The notes below the pieces were generated by a model, which worked only from the letters and a program-made list of their open reading frames with translations, did no database searches and was not told the DNA's origin. The position numbers were made by a program, and so were the translations under genes. Positions 44,073-56,159 of a stretch of DNA of 64,000 bases are shown piece by piece. How positions within the stretch are numbered: the stretch's first letter is position 1; each line of letters starts with the position of its first letter. Location of the stretch: contig CAWUER010000512.1 of assembly GCA_963921195.1 (NCBI GenBank), forward strand, positions 923,354 to 987,353. The letters are read 5' to 3'. Origin of the DNA: Pegoplata infirma. Its lineage: Eukaryota > Arthropoda > Insecta > Diptera > Anthomyiidae.

Positions 44073-44240
44073 AAAAAATCTCTGTCCAATTAGCAGAAAA
44101 ATCTGCTTAAAATACACCCATTTTGAGCCTTATGAGAAATCTGCTGATTTTAACAGACACGGTTTGCTAAAAAGCGGTCATGATTATCCAGGTGAAATCA
44201 GCAGACAAATTCTAGAAAATTTGGTTTCATGAAAACTTTA
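44073..44240 (+). repeat. Dispersed repeat shared with the inside of element S
   Basis: GTCCAATTAGCAGAAAAATC, TTTTGAGCC.TATGAGAAATC and CGGTTTGCTAAA recur in the same order at 48590-48800. AGCAGAAAAATCTGCTGA also stands alone at 46784. Role unknown. The remaining sequence to 44640 includes the palindrome TTCGGCCTTGCCGAA at 44291 but no gene. Confidence 0.55.
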
Positions 44241-44662
44241 ATAGATTTTTTTTTAAATTTAAACTTTAAAACAAATAAAAAAGTTAAATTCGGCCTTGCC
44301 GAATGTAGTAATAGCCTCCACAATTTTTAAAAGATTATTGCAAAAACTTTATTTAAGAGGAAATTAATTTTGAAAAAAAATTTCCGCAAAAAAAAAAGAA
44401 TTGTTAAAAAAAATACGCGATTTTTTTTCTTTTTTTGTCAAAAATTATGTTTGTACTTGTTTAAATACCATTTGGTGTTCAATTATGTTCACATAAGTCA
44501 ACCACCAGCCGAATTAAAGCATTTTGTATTTTTAGGTTATGTTGAATGTACTAAAATTTTTACGATGTCCTTACATTTTCGTTCATAACTTTTGAACCGC
44601 TGAACCGATATCGCTCAAATGCAATACCAGACTTTTCGGGAGAACTGTCAATAAATATGTTA

Positions 44663-46183
44663 GGTTAGGTTAGGTTGTAAGTGGCTGCTGACGTTTTACG
44701 TCAACACACGTAGACTCTGAGGTCCATTGTGATACCACGGGATCGTAATAGGTTTCCCTACTAGTCCCTGTCGTTAAACCAGTTTGAGCTTCTTATGAAA
44801 CTCAAATAAAGTGTTCGATAGTTTCCAACTCCTCTTCATCCATGCAACTTCGGCAAAAGTCATTCGACGGCACATTTAACCGCTCTGCGTGCTTCCCTAT
44901 AAGACAGTGTCCGGTAATTATAGAAACCACCGTCAAAATCTCTCCTCTTGGAAGCATTATCAGCTCACTTGTGCGCCCCTGATTAAGAGAAGGCCAAATC
45001 AGTCGTGTTGTCTCACACGTCCATCCATTTGCCCATCTTTGATTAGTCTCCGTCGCAGAACAAAGCCGTAGGTTTTGCTTGCAAGTTTCTAGAGGCATAC
45101 CAACACATTCCAATTCTGTTGGAACCTGTAAGGTAGTTCCTAGTCTTGCAAGCTCATCGGCTTTGCAATTCACTTGTTCGTGCAGCCTCGATCCATCTGT
45201 GTAAAAATTTATGGTAGCTCCACTTCCCGGAGTATCCCCCATCCAAGACTCCCTGGATGGTATCATAGTGGTAAAGTGGCGCTCAAAGAGGCTCAAAGAG
45301 GGAGCACAATCCACATTTTGTGGTATTGTTATCTTTTTCAAGATCGCGCTATGGCCACAATCGCTGCTCCTCCATTGCAGCGTGCTATTAAGTCGAATTG
45401 CCGACGCAGCTGCATACTGCCTACCCAATATGTCCAAGGGTATCAGGTGAAGGAGGATTTCTAATGCAGCCGTAGGTGTAGTACGAAGAGCACCAGTGAT
45501 GCACATCGACGCCATTCTCTGTACCTTTGTGATAAAGACACAGTTCGCCTTTGTTTCTAAAGCAGGCCACCAGACAATGATTCCATACAGCAAAATTGGA
45601 CGCACCACTGCTGTATAGATCCAATGAACGACTTGAGGGCAAAACCCTTTTACAGGAATACAAAGCAATCGTTGCTTTTCTCACCCGTTCCTCAATATTA
45701 CGCCTGAAATTCAGCTTCCTATCTAGAAACACTCCAAGATACTTGGCTCCATCTGAGAAGGTGATTTCAGTACCGTCCAGAGAAATAGGATCGAAAGCAG
45801 GAATCTTATTTTTCCTTGTAAATAAAACAAGCTCTGTTTTACTAGGATTAACTCCTAGACCACAGTCTCTTGCCCATTTAGACAGATCTTTCAGAGAACC
45901 CTGAAGAATGTCCCGCAATGTTGGCAGATGCTTCCCCTTTACCGCTATCGCGACATCGTCAGCATATGCGACAACATGACAACCACGTGCTTCTAGAGAT
46001 AGTAGCATTGAATTCAGTGCCAGGTTCCAAAGAAGCGGCGAAAGAACACCTCCTTGTGGTGTGCCTCTATTGACAAATCGAGATATGACGGACGCTCCCA
46101 ATTCAGACGTTATACGTCTACTGGCAAGTAGGCTTTCCACCATTAAAACGATTTCACGCTTTACTCCCAGAAACTTAAACTTA
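44663..46183 (-). pseudogene. 5'-truncated LOA-like LINE: reverse transcriptase and RNase H remnant
   Basis: AATAAATATGTTA, 13 bases, flanks it perfectly (44650-44662 and 46184-46196), proving a single target-primed insertion truncated at the 5' end. The reverse transcriptase part (from 46143) shows RGTPQGGVLSPLLWNL (motif B), VAYADDVAI (catalytic YADD), GLGVNPSKTELVLF and KYLGVFLDRKLNF. A frameshift near 45650 moves the reading to VVHWIYTAVVRPILLYG. RNase H begins with INFYTDGSRL, then jumps to CKADELARLG: about 90 codons with the catalytic Glu and second Asp are deleted. The C-terminus has CRSCMDEEELETIEH but lacks the usual CHCPAL. The 3' end is (CCTAA)n on the coding strand. Confidence 0.9.
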
Positions 46184-46196
46184 AATAAATATGTTA

Positions 46197-47665
46197 AGTT
46201 TCAGTCATCTCCGTGTATTACTTTGGATATGATCACCATTTCCACAGACAGACGTACATCGCTAGAATGTCTTAAAATCGATCGGGGATCATAAAAATAT
46301 ATTCTTTATGGGGTCCCAGACAGATATTTCGGTCTGTTGTTCTGAAAAATTTGTAATATAATCTACCAATTTTTTTTAATTTTGTCAATTATAAGTCTTA
46401 ATCGTTTTAATTGAATAAAATCGAAAAAAAAATTAGCACCAAAAAAAAAACTTAAGAAAGTTTTCTTGAAAATCGGATGACAGCAAACTATTTCTGTAAA
46501 ATTAAAAAAAATATATGTTAAAAATGTGTTCAAAAATATGCTTCAAAATACCGTTTTGATTGCATAAAAAAATAAATAAAAAACACTTAGAAAAAAAAAC
46601 TTAGAAAATTTTCTTGAAAATAGAATGACAGCAAACTATTTCTGTATAATTAAAAAATAATCTGCTAAAAAAACGTTTAAAAATACTTTTAAATAAAGCA
46701 AATGACTCAGTAAAACCGCAGTAAAATTTCAGTTATTTCCTAAAACTGAATGACAGAGATTTTAGTAAAAATATTTATTATAGCAGAAAAATCTGCTGAA
46801 AGTTTGCTCAACCAAATTGATAGTCGTTTTACAGATTTTTTGACAGAGTTTTTCTTTTGAGTTGTGGGTAGGGTATTATGTGGTATATCTTGACTAACTT
46901 TAACTTTCATACTTGATTTTTTTTTTCGTTTTTGTTTTTCATCCTTTTTAGATACTTTTTTCAATGACGCTCAAATCACTTGCAATTTTGTGGCATGATG
47001 CTCTAAATGTTTGGGCATCCATTTCATGTACCAAACATTTCATTGCAGTATTTATTTAGATAAATGGATGAAATATATTACATTAGGTTTGCAGGATACT
47101 AGTGCTAGGCATATATGAGGTATTCCAAACAAAATGTTCATTAAAAAAAAATTAAATCAGTTGAATCAATTTTTTAAAAAATTGATTTATAAAATTTTTG
47201 CTTCATAAGCACCACAAAAATTTTCTAAATCAATTTTTTAAAAAAAATTTATTGTTGGAGAGATCTCTAGCAATAATTTGGCTTTTACAAATTGAAAAAA
47301 TATCAATTAGTCGACGAGTTATAGCCAAAAAACCATATAAACAATATGCTGAAAATCTGCATTTGACTGCAAAGATCGAAGGTCGATTAAAAAAATTCGA
47401 ACTAACATAAACAAAGGCCTCTATTTTCACCCCTCACTCTCAGAATCGACCTAACTTTTGCTAACCTGAATTTGTTCCACAGTGTTACCATAAACTAGAT
47501 CTCGTAATGTCAGTTTTTAAACTTTCAGATTCTGCTAAATATGTTTTTCGTGATTTTTTCTACAGGAGAGTATTAATAAAAACTAAATGTGTTCGGCTTT
47601 TTAATGGCTAGCAGGTCTCTTAATACAATACAAAGACAAACTCAGAATTTTTTTAAAATATATTC
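46197..47665. other. Unassigned AT-rich sequence with a short direct repeat
   Basis: TTTTCTTGAAAATCGGATGACAG with CAAACTATTTCTGTA at 46458-46500 recurs at 46610-46646. A GACAGACGTACATCGCTAGA motif like that at 10895 occurs at 46246. No gene was recognised. Confidence 0.4.
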
Positions 47666-47667
47666 TT

Positions 47668-47875
47668 CACGCAGAGAAGAGATATGATTGTGGCAACCAT
47701 AATTTAAGAGCTTCATATTATGATTGAACATTTATAGTAACTTATTTGTAGCAATCATAAAAATTATATTTTAGGAAAATTTTATGATTGCTATAAACAT
47801 ATTATGATACAATTGGCAATCGTAATATGATTCTCTTAAATTATCGTTGCCAAAAATATATCTCTTCTCTGAGTG
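47668..47875. mobile_element. M4, CAC/GTG-ended MITE with TT duplication
   Basis: It starts CACGCAGAGAAGAGATAT and ends ATATCTCTTCTCTGAGTG, one mismatch between the inverted ends. TT is on both sides (47666-47667 and 47876-47877). Pairing continues inward (GGCAACCATAATTTAAGAG against CTCTTAAATTATCGTTGCC). Short words ATGATTG/CAATCAT recur. Its 208 bases are non-coding. Confidence 0.78.
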
Positions 47876-47877
47876 TT

Positions 47878-48285
47878 AATACCTTTTTACTGCTTTACTG
47901 TTCTTATAGATCGAATTAAAAATGATCAATAACAGAGTTACATGATCGAAACCAAAAACCTCCCAGAGAAATATTTAAGAATTCATTATAGATTTTATTC
48001 TCCTGATTCCAAGTCTGCAATTTTGATATATTCGCTGGTAAAAACTGTTACGTATTTACATACGTTTCTTCTACAAAACAGGCCTCGATTTTATAATAAT
48101 ATGTGCCAGTGGATCACCAAAAAGTGATAATTTATCTTTTTCATATATTTTTAAATGCGAATGTCTTGAAAACGTTAAGTGCTAAAAAAATCGGATGACC
48201 GATCTGGAATTATTTTTAAATTTAATAATTTTTTTAATGTTGTGTTTTTGGTTGTTAAAATCCAGTGTCTGAATGAAATTCTTTA
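47878..48285. other. Unassigned AT-rich sequence
   Basis: No gene, RNA or element end is visible between M4 and the left duplication of S. Confidence 0.4.
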
Positions 48286-48946
48286 CTAAGGATCAGGGTT
48301 GGCAACCGAAACGAATAACGGTATCGGTAACGGTATTGGTATTACATATTTTTTTAATCGGTAACGGTAAAGGTAACGGTATTTTCGATTATTTCGATAA
48401 CGGTGAACCGTTACCGAAACATCAATACCGGTACGTACCGGTATTATGAATAAAATGTTAACAAGTCATAAATTTGTTTAAAAAACGTAAAAAATAAAAA
48501 AATACTATGAATTAGCTCAGAATTTAATTAAAACATACACGCAATATTGTAATTCAACAAATACGAACTCATGCTCGTAGAGACACCTTTGTCCAATAAG
48601 CAAAAAAACTTGCATCTTGAGCCATATGAGAAATCTGCATTTTAAGTCATTTGAGAAATCTGCTGTTTATAGCTGACGCGGTTTGCTAAATTTCTGTCTG
48701 GATAATCCAGGCATAATCTGCAGAAAAAAACCGTCAAGACAGCAGAAAAGTTTTCTGATTTTAACTGAGAAATCTGCTGATTTCAAATAAACAGCGTGAA
48801 CATCAAAATTGTTTGTCCTGTTTAAAAAAAAAATCGTCAGGGATAAAAAACCTTGGCAAGGATGTTTCAGAGAATGTTTCTTTAAGGGGTAGGGCGGGCG
48901 TAATCGAAGGGACCCTTTCCCCTCGCCATAGATGTTAAGAAATTAG

Positions 48947-51900
48947 TTTTTTTTATCATCATCATCATCATTAGCTCTACAACCCGGGGTGGGTCTTGGC
49001 TGCCTCCAGTTTTGCTCTAAATAAGTCACGGTCGTCTGCCATCGTTCTCCAGTTGCTTAGACCAATAGCTTGGAAATCATTATTAATCCCGTCACACCAT
49101 CTCAACTTGGGTCTTCCTCTACTTCTTCTTCCCTCTGGCACTATTTGCATTACTTTTTTCGTTGGATTTGAACTATCGAATCTATGTACATGTCCAGCCC
49201 ATCTCATGCGTGATATTTTTATACGTTTAACAACACTTATATCGTTGTAAAGTATGTTAAGTTCATGGTTATATCTGGCTCTCCAAACACCGTTTTCACA
49301 TACGGGGCCGTATATTTTGCGTAAAACTTTACGCTCAAATGTTTGAAGTTTTGATTCATCCTTCTTTGTTAAAACCCAGGTTTCACAAGCGTATAATAGT
49401 ACAGGTAATATAAGGGTTTTATACAACCTCGTTTTTGTAGTTCTCGACAGTGATTTTGATGTTAAATGTCTTCTCAAACCATAAAAACACCTATTAGCTG
49501 TTGTAATGCGTTCACTTATCTCTTCATTACATGGAAAGTTTGCGTTGCTTACTTTAGACCCTAAATAAACGAAATTATCTGTCACTTTGTAGTTAATATC
49601 TCCTATCTTTATACTTTGACCAAGTTGTTGTCTGCGGCTCGTATTACCAGAGGCTAGCATATAGTTGGTCTTATCAACATTAACTTCTAGGCCAATTTCC
49701 CTGGCGCTATCCTGGATTCTAAGGAATGTGTTTTCAAGATCGTTTTTATTTCTTGCTATGATGTCTATATCGTCAGCATACGCCAGTATCTGTGTCATCT
49801 TGTTAAAAATTGTACCGTCTGTGTTTATATTCGAATCTCTTATAACCTTTTCCAACGCTATATTAAAAAGAGTACATGCGAGACCATCTCCTTGTCGGAG
49901 TCCTACATTGGTGCTAAAGATTTCGGATGTATCATTCTGTATCTTTATTGCACATTGTACTTTTGACATGGTAAGTTTTATGAGACTAATTAATTTAGAG
50001 GGGATTCCAAACTCGCCTAATGCGTTGAATAATTTATTGCGGTCTATAGAATCGTAAGCTTGTTTGAAGTCAACGAATAGATGATGAGTGTCGTTTTTCC
50101 ATTCGGATGCTTTTTCTAAAATTTGTCGCAGAGTAAAAATTTGGTCGGTTGTTGATTTTCCGCTACGAAATCCGCACTGATAATGGCCTATGATATTTTC
50201 GGCGTATGCATTGAGCTTTTGATTGAGTATATTCGATAGAATTTTATAGCCTATGTTTAAGAGTGTTATGCCACGGTAGTTATTGCATTCCATCTGGTCC
50301 CCTTTTTTGTGTAATGGACAGATAAGGCCCACATTCCATTCGTCTGGTATGATTTCGTTTAACCATATTTCGGATATAAGATTGTGGAATGTCGAGACAA
50401 ATTGGTCACCGGCATGTTTTATTAACTCAACTGTAAGTCCATCACTTCCTGGTGCTTTATTGTTTTCATTGCCAAAATCGTTTTTCTAATCTCTTCTAGG
50501 GACGGTGGATCACATTCTTCGCTACTGCCTGGATTTATTTCACCACGATCTGTTGATGATATATTTTTATTCAATAGTTTTTCGAAATACTGTGACCATC
50601 TCCTGAGCACATTACTACGTTCACTTATTATGTCTCCATTCTCTGCACGTATTGAATTTACACGGGGTTTGAAAGGTTTACGGGTGTTATTTACCTTTCT
50701 GTAGAAATAACGGGATTCGTTGTTCAGTCTATGTGTTTCTAAACTTTTGATTATGTTCTCCTCGTAGGCTTTCTTCTTTGTCTTGTGAATCTTCTTTTCT
50801 TCCCTTCTTTTAGCACGGTATGCTTCAACTGATGCGTTGGTTCGGTTTCCTTGTATCATTAATTCATAGCATTCATTTTTTTCATTCGTTATCCGTTGGC
50901 ATTCTTCGTCGAACCAGCCATTGTTCCTTTGTACTCTTCTTTGCTGTTTTAGCAATTCATCTGCCGCAGATTTAAGAGAATCTGCGCATGATTTCCATTT
51001 GTCATTTATGGTATCATTAATGGGTTGGTTGTTGGTTAGGTTTCTGTTAACAATTCTTTGGAAGCCATCTTCTATACGTTTGTCTCTTAATAGGTCTGTA
51101 TTATATTTGTTTACCGGCGAAGTTCTAATTTTCTTGGCATTTGAGACCCTAGCTCGGATCTTAGCTACCACCAAAAAGTGATCAGAATCAATATTAGCTT
51201 TTCTGTGACAGCGGACATCAAGTAGGTTCGATGCGTGTCTAGTATCTATTAAAATGTGATCTATTTGGTTAGCATATGCATATCCAAAGGACATCCATGT
51301 CCACTTGTGAATATCCTTATGATCAAACATCGTACCACCTATAATCATTCCTTTTGTTGTGGCAAAATTAACTAGCTTGTGTCCATTGTCATTACATAGA
51401 TCGTGAAGGCTGTGACGTCCTATTGTCCCTTTATAGAATTTCTCTTTACCAACTTTTGCATTGAAATCACCAATGCAGATTTTAATGTCATTTTTTGGGC
51501 ATTGGTCATATATACGATCCAACAAGTCATAAAAGTTTTCTTTATCTTCTGCAAGTTTATCTTCAGTTGGTGCATGTACATTAATTATACTGAGATTAAA
51601 AAATTTAGATCGAATGCGAAGCACACACATTCTTTCATTAATTGGTTTGAAGTCTATAACTAGATGTTTAACACTCTTGGCAATTATAAAACCAGTGCCA
51701 AATGTATGATTGGCAGTACTACAGCTATACATTATATCATAGTCTCCTTTGTGCATTGTTCCTGTTCCTAGCCATCTCATTTCCTGTATTGCAGTTATGT
51801 CTGCTTTGTGCTCTTCCAATTGATCTAGGAGTTTTCGTAAGTTACCACATTTATAAAGAGTTCTAACATTCCATGTACATAATCTTAAATCGTTGTCCTT

Positions 51901-52510
51901 TTTTCGTTTGCTTAGTCCGTCATCAAAATCAATTTTATTTAGAGGCAAAATTTTAGGTTTCTTCGCTGGTATTTTTTTTACGATATGAGGTCGCTGGCCT
52001 TAAGATCAACCATTGCCTTGGTTTTTTCGCGCCAAGAGATCGCGGACGCCCTTTATTTCTGTAGGACTTCACTGGACGGTCTGCAGTTGTACTTTGCAAA
52101 TATATATGTCTTCTCATATTTACAAGCCTTACATTCATGGTGATATAAGACGATGAGATTTCCGATACCAGTGCGTTTTTGCATTTTACTCAAGTAATCC
52201 AGCTCACTAGGATTATGACTCGCCACCGTTGGCTCGAATAAAGCTCCTCCGCCGCCGAAACAACACTCTACGCCCTGAGATGCACGCAGAGGTCTTCCTT
52301 ACTCTCGTTTGTCTCCTACCACGGATCCCACTGGGATTTAAAACCCAATCTTCATCGTGGTTGCTAGGATTAGCAGGGTCACCGAAAACGCAGGTGAGAG
52401 TGGAAAATTGAGAAGGAGAGGCTAGAGATGCTAGCGGGAATCAGCATCTTATCAGTATCAATGCAAACAGCAGAGACACTTCGCTTCACTTCCCCATTGG
52501 GACCCCAGTT
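48947..52510 (-). mobile_element. RTE LINE, nearly full length, inserted in S
   Basis: On the reverse strand the element runs from a 5' leader starting CTGGGGTCCCAATGGGG (52510), through one long broken ORF, to a (GAT)n tail at 48957-48972. Short tandem tails instead of poly(A) are usual in RTE elements. T-rich target sequence lies on both sides (AGTTTTTTTTAT at 48945 and a long T-run after 52508), so the duplication is hard to define. The leader 52139-52510 carries no frame. Confidence 0.85.
48977..52138 (-). pseudogene. RTE endonuclease/reverse transcriptase, two frameshifts
   Basis: The single ORF of an RTE element, originally about 1,050 residues from an ATG at 52138. The N-terminus has a basic patch (KGRPRSLGAKKPRQW). 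A first frameshift in an A8 run near 51974-51981 leads into the endonuclease: LRLCTWNVRTL, IQEMRWLG, CIGDFNAKVG, ANQIDHILID and DSDHFLVV, all catalytic positions present. A second one-base deletion near 50466, just before the NNKAPG motif, leads into the reverse transcriptase: CPLHKKGDQMECNNYRGITLL, QCGFRSGKSTTDQ, LFVDFKQAYDSI (motif A), GLRQGDGLACTLFNI (motif B) and LAYADDIDII (motif C). The tail has SRGRPKLRW. Only these two shifts break it, so it is young compared with its neighbours. Confidence 0.93.
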
Positions 52511-52702
52511 TTTTTTTTTTTTTATTTTTTTTTTATATTTACGCTTAAATAATCCGGACCGAAAAAAAATCGCATTTTCTTATTTTGGTCAATGAATCGT
52601 GTCTTCTACAGACGGACAGACGAACATCACTTACAATCGATCACTGATCAATAATATATAATTTTTATGAGGTGCAAGACTGTATTACTTTATACTTTAG
52701 AC

Positions 52703-53246
52703 TAGAGATGGGCGCGTGAGTGATGTTTGACTCACTCACGCTCACGACAGAAATTTTTGAATCACGCACAATCACTCAAGAGCATATTTGTTCTACTCAC
52801 ACTCACTCACAATCACGTGAGTAGATTTAACAAATCTCACACTCACGTGCACTCAGACAAGCTTCAGTCACACTCACGTTGACTCACACTCGCGGAACTC
52901 TTTTTTTGTACAAAAAAAGTTCAAAAACTAAAATTTCAAAAATCTTACAAAATTTTAAGCAAAATTTAAAGTTCAGGCGAAATTTTACATTTTTTTTTTT
53001 TGCTTTTTGTGTGACGAAATCTTAAGTTTAGCTAAATTTTAAAGTTTTTTTGATGCTTTTTTTGGTACGAAAAGAAATATGAAAAGAAAATAAGTCACGC
53101 AAACTCACGCAAAAAAATCGACTCACGCACACTCACTCGCTCAAAAATCTTACTCACGCACACTCACTAACGCAATTTTTTGACCCACTCACACTCACTC
53201 ACAATCACGTGAATCATGCACTTATATGCTCATGTGCTTATCTCGA
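52703..53246. mobile_element. R, hAT-like MITE of CACTCAC repeats
   Basis: Ends TAGAGATGGGC and GCTTATCTCGA are imperfect inverted repeats. CTTTAGAC (52695-52702) and CTGTAGAC (53247-53254) form an 8-bp duplication with one difference. ACTCACGCACACTCACTC-type words fill both subterminal regions, in inverted sense to GTGAGTGA at the extreme left. It is non-coding and nested in S. Confidence 0.65.
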
Positions 53247-53485
53247 CTGTAGACTATATTACTGTTTTAAATCCACAAAAAAACAAAAATAGGTAATATT
53301 AAGACAACCGAAACAAAACCGATATAATACCGGTAAAAATCCGAATAAAGGTAACGGTTTTTTATCGGTAACGGTATTCAAAATTATTTATTTCGGTATT
53401 GGTAACGGTAACGGTAGTCAATATCAAAGGGTTTTTAATTGGCAACGGTATTAAAAGGGTAACGGTAGCCAACACTGCTAAGGAT

Positions 53486-54863
53486 ATATAAATTTTTTTA
53501 ATTTTTTTATGTCTTACAAGAATTTTTTAATTTTTCAACAATTTTTTTTTTTTTGGAACATTTTCATTTTTTCCGGACTTGTTTACTTTGCTTTTTTACT
53601 TGTTTACTTTACTTTTAGAAACATAAGAATTTAAAGACTTTAAAGAGACATTTTTCGTATGTGTTCCCATTGTAGTGGGTTTGGAATAGATAACACAAAG
53701 CCTAATCATAAAAAAAATCTAACGGCCAGCCATGTCTAAATATATGCCTGTTCAAAACAAAATATAATGTTGACTTATTTTATTATCAATTTGAAACAAC
53801 AAATTGACCCGAAACTTTATGATTTTAATCTAATATTTGCTTAATAAGTTGGTAATACAAAAATTGATGAATAGTCACGTAGACAAGTTTCATAATTGAA
53901 TTCAAGTTTTTTTTTTTTAACTCTCATAAAATAAAATGTTTTCTTTTCTAAATACATTTTTCGAAAATAAAATCATTGAACCCTAAAAATTAACACATTT
54001 GCATGTCTATGAAGTTATTAACTATTATTAAGAAAACAACAATATGAGTTTGAATAAAAAACAACTGATTTTGAGTGATTAATTCGGCAGTGTCGAATCT
54101 TTAATGCCCTCTAAAATGTAGAAAAAATAAAAAAATAAATTAAAAGAGGTGTATAAGGAGGTGGGTCGGCTCGGAATTTTGGGACATCTTCCCTCTTAAT
54201 ATAAATGTTAACAAATTTATTTATTATGATATTTACGCACACATTATTAAATTTTATTATTAACCATTGTTTTTGGCCCGCCCTTTTGCGGCCAAGTGCA
54301 GTTTAATGCATTTCATATGGCATAAGAATAATTCATTTATAGTACAAAAGTATAAAAAAAAAAAAAATTTGGTTTAAATTTCTTATTTGTTAAATTGGGT
54401 CCGAACATATTGATACACTCGACGACGGAAAAAAATTACTTTAAAAAAAGTTTTTTGTAAAAAAATTGGTGAAAATTTGTAAATGAAATTTATTTTGACG
54501 AAAATGCTTATTTAAAAAATTTCCGCAAATATTTTTTTTTTCTTGGTGATAAAAAAACGCGATAGAAAATGTTTGTGTACAAAATTAAAACATTTTGAAT
54601 CTTTAGGCTATGTAGAAATTTATAACATTATAACTTTTAAACCGCTAAACCAGGAGTTCCAGCTCATCGTTTTGTGGAGAGGGGGTTAATTTTTTCTACT
54701 CAAAAATTTATTTTTTTCGGGGAACCCCAGGTCGGATTTGAATCATTAGTTTAGGTTTTTTTTTTATAATTTTTCTATAGACACATTTTTTAGAACTTAA
54801 GAAAATGTTTAATATTTTTAAAAATGTTTTCTAAAGAAACTTTCTGACTGCATATCAGCTATA
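53486..54863. other. Unassigned AT-rich sequence
   Basis: No gene seen. Contains TTCGGCAGTGTCGAA at 54081 (similar to 44291) and GGCCCGCCCTTTTGCGG at 54275, similar to phrases at 25515 and 29385; these suggest decayed dispersed repeats. Confidence 0.4.
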
Positions 54864-54870
54864 TATCACA

Positions 54871-56152
54871 TTAGACTGGCATTTTTTTGTCAACTTTCAA
54901 TTTTCCCAAGTGTCCGGGCACATTTTTATTGTCCTAGGTCTAAAACTTATGTGGTACAAATTTAAGGTCAATCGGATTGAAATAACCCGTGACGCCCGGC
55001 GGTCAAAGTTTTGGATTTTTGACAAATTTTAAAAAATAAAATTAAAAAAAAGTATAAAAAAATATAATATTTGTTAATTTCGATACACTGAGCACGAATA
55101 TCAAACAAATTTTAAAATCGCTCGATCGGTTTTCGAGATATCGCCATTATAAATTTGTAAAAAATTACGTTTTTTTCCTACGTTCAAGAAATATTTAAAA
55201 AAAAATATCAAAATTTCATTCAGCCGGCCATTTTTTAGAGTTTGAAACAATCTTTCACTTAAATCAAATTTGAGCCAAATTCGATCATTTTAATCCGTGG
55301 CGCCCATCAATCAAAGTTTTTGCTTTTTGGAAACTTTTTACCAAAAACTGTAATCTTTGATCGCAGGGCGCACGGGTTAAAATGATCGGATTTGGCTCAA
55401 ATTAGGCTTAAATGAAGGACTGTATCAAGCTCTATGAAAGGGTTAAAGTAAAGAAATTTTGAGACTTTTTTAAAATAATTTCTTAAACGTAAAAAAACCG
55501 CCTATTTTGCATTTCTTTACAAATTTTAAATGGCGATATCTCGAAAATCGCTCGACCGATTTTTTAAATTGTTTTATATTCGTATTCAGCATGCCTAAAT
55601 TAATAAAAATAATGTATCGCGGAATATTTTTATTTTTATTTTTTCATTTTCAAAAATCCAAAATTTTGGTTGAAATTTTCCAAAAGTCCAAAACTTTGAT
55701 CAAAGGGCGACATGGGTTAAAATGATCGAATTTGGCTCAACTTTCTTTTAAATGAAAGATTGTGTCAAGCTGTAAAAAAAAGTCGACGGAATGAAATTTT
55801 TAAAATTTTTTTAAAAAATTTTTTGAACGTAGGAAAAAACCGCCATTTTTTGAAAATTTCAAATAGCGATATCTCGAAAACTGTTCTACCGATTTTATTT
55901 TTTTTTTGATTTTCGTGCTCAGTGCATCAAAATTAACAAATTTAATGTGTCGAAAGATACATTTTTTTATATATTTTTTTTTTTTATTTTTCAAAAATCC
56001 AAAATTTTAACCGCCGGGCGCCACGGGTTAATTTAATTTGATTGACCTCAAATTGGTACCACACAAGGTTTAGGCCCAGTAGAATCAAATAATGCCCGGA
56101 CTTTGAAAATCAGAGAAAAAAAATTTTGCCATACAGAAAAATGCCAGTCTAA
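54871..56152. mobile_element. F2, complete foldback, 7-bp duplication TATCACA
   Basis: Ends TTAGACTGGCATTTTT and AAAAATGCCAGTCTAA are perfect inverted repeats; TATCACA stands outside both (54864-54870 and 56153-56159). The arms continue for hundreds of bases, with GGTCAAAGTTTTGGATTTTT facing AAAAATCCAAAATTTTAACC. Inside, about four alternately oriented modules contain GGCGATATCTCGAAAA.CG and GATCATTTTAA. No protein is encoded. A 7-bp duplication is unusual; P, hAT and Mutator elements use 8-9. Confidence 0.8.
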
Positions 56153-56159
56153 TATCACA

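Larger units (their letters stand above)
48294..53477. mobile_element. S, 5.2-kb hAT-like element carrying a LINE
   Basis: Ends CAGGGTTGGCAACCG and CGGTAGCCAACACTG are inverted repeats; CTAAGGAT, 8 bases, flanks perfectly (48286-48293 and 53478-53485). Both features fit the hAT superfamily. Subterminal regions are built of CGGTAACGGTA repeats. An RTE LINE (48947-52510) and a small element R (52703-53246) were inserted later; S alone would be little over 1 kb and has no transposase. A solo right end lies at 4320-4501. Confidence 0.85.

Noticed and set aside
44660..44677. TTAGGTTAGGTTAGG as a telomere remnant
   Set aside because: Only three units, placed exactly at the 3' end of a LINE inside its 13-bp target duplication; a LINE tail explains it better.
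48957..48972. (ATC)n as an independent microsatellite
   Set aside because: It sits exactly at the 3' end of the RTE LINE and is best read as its tail.
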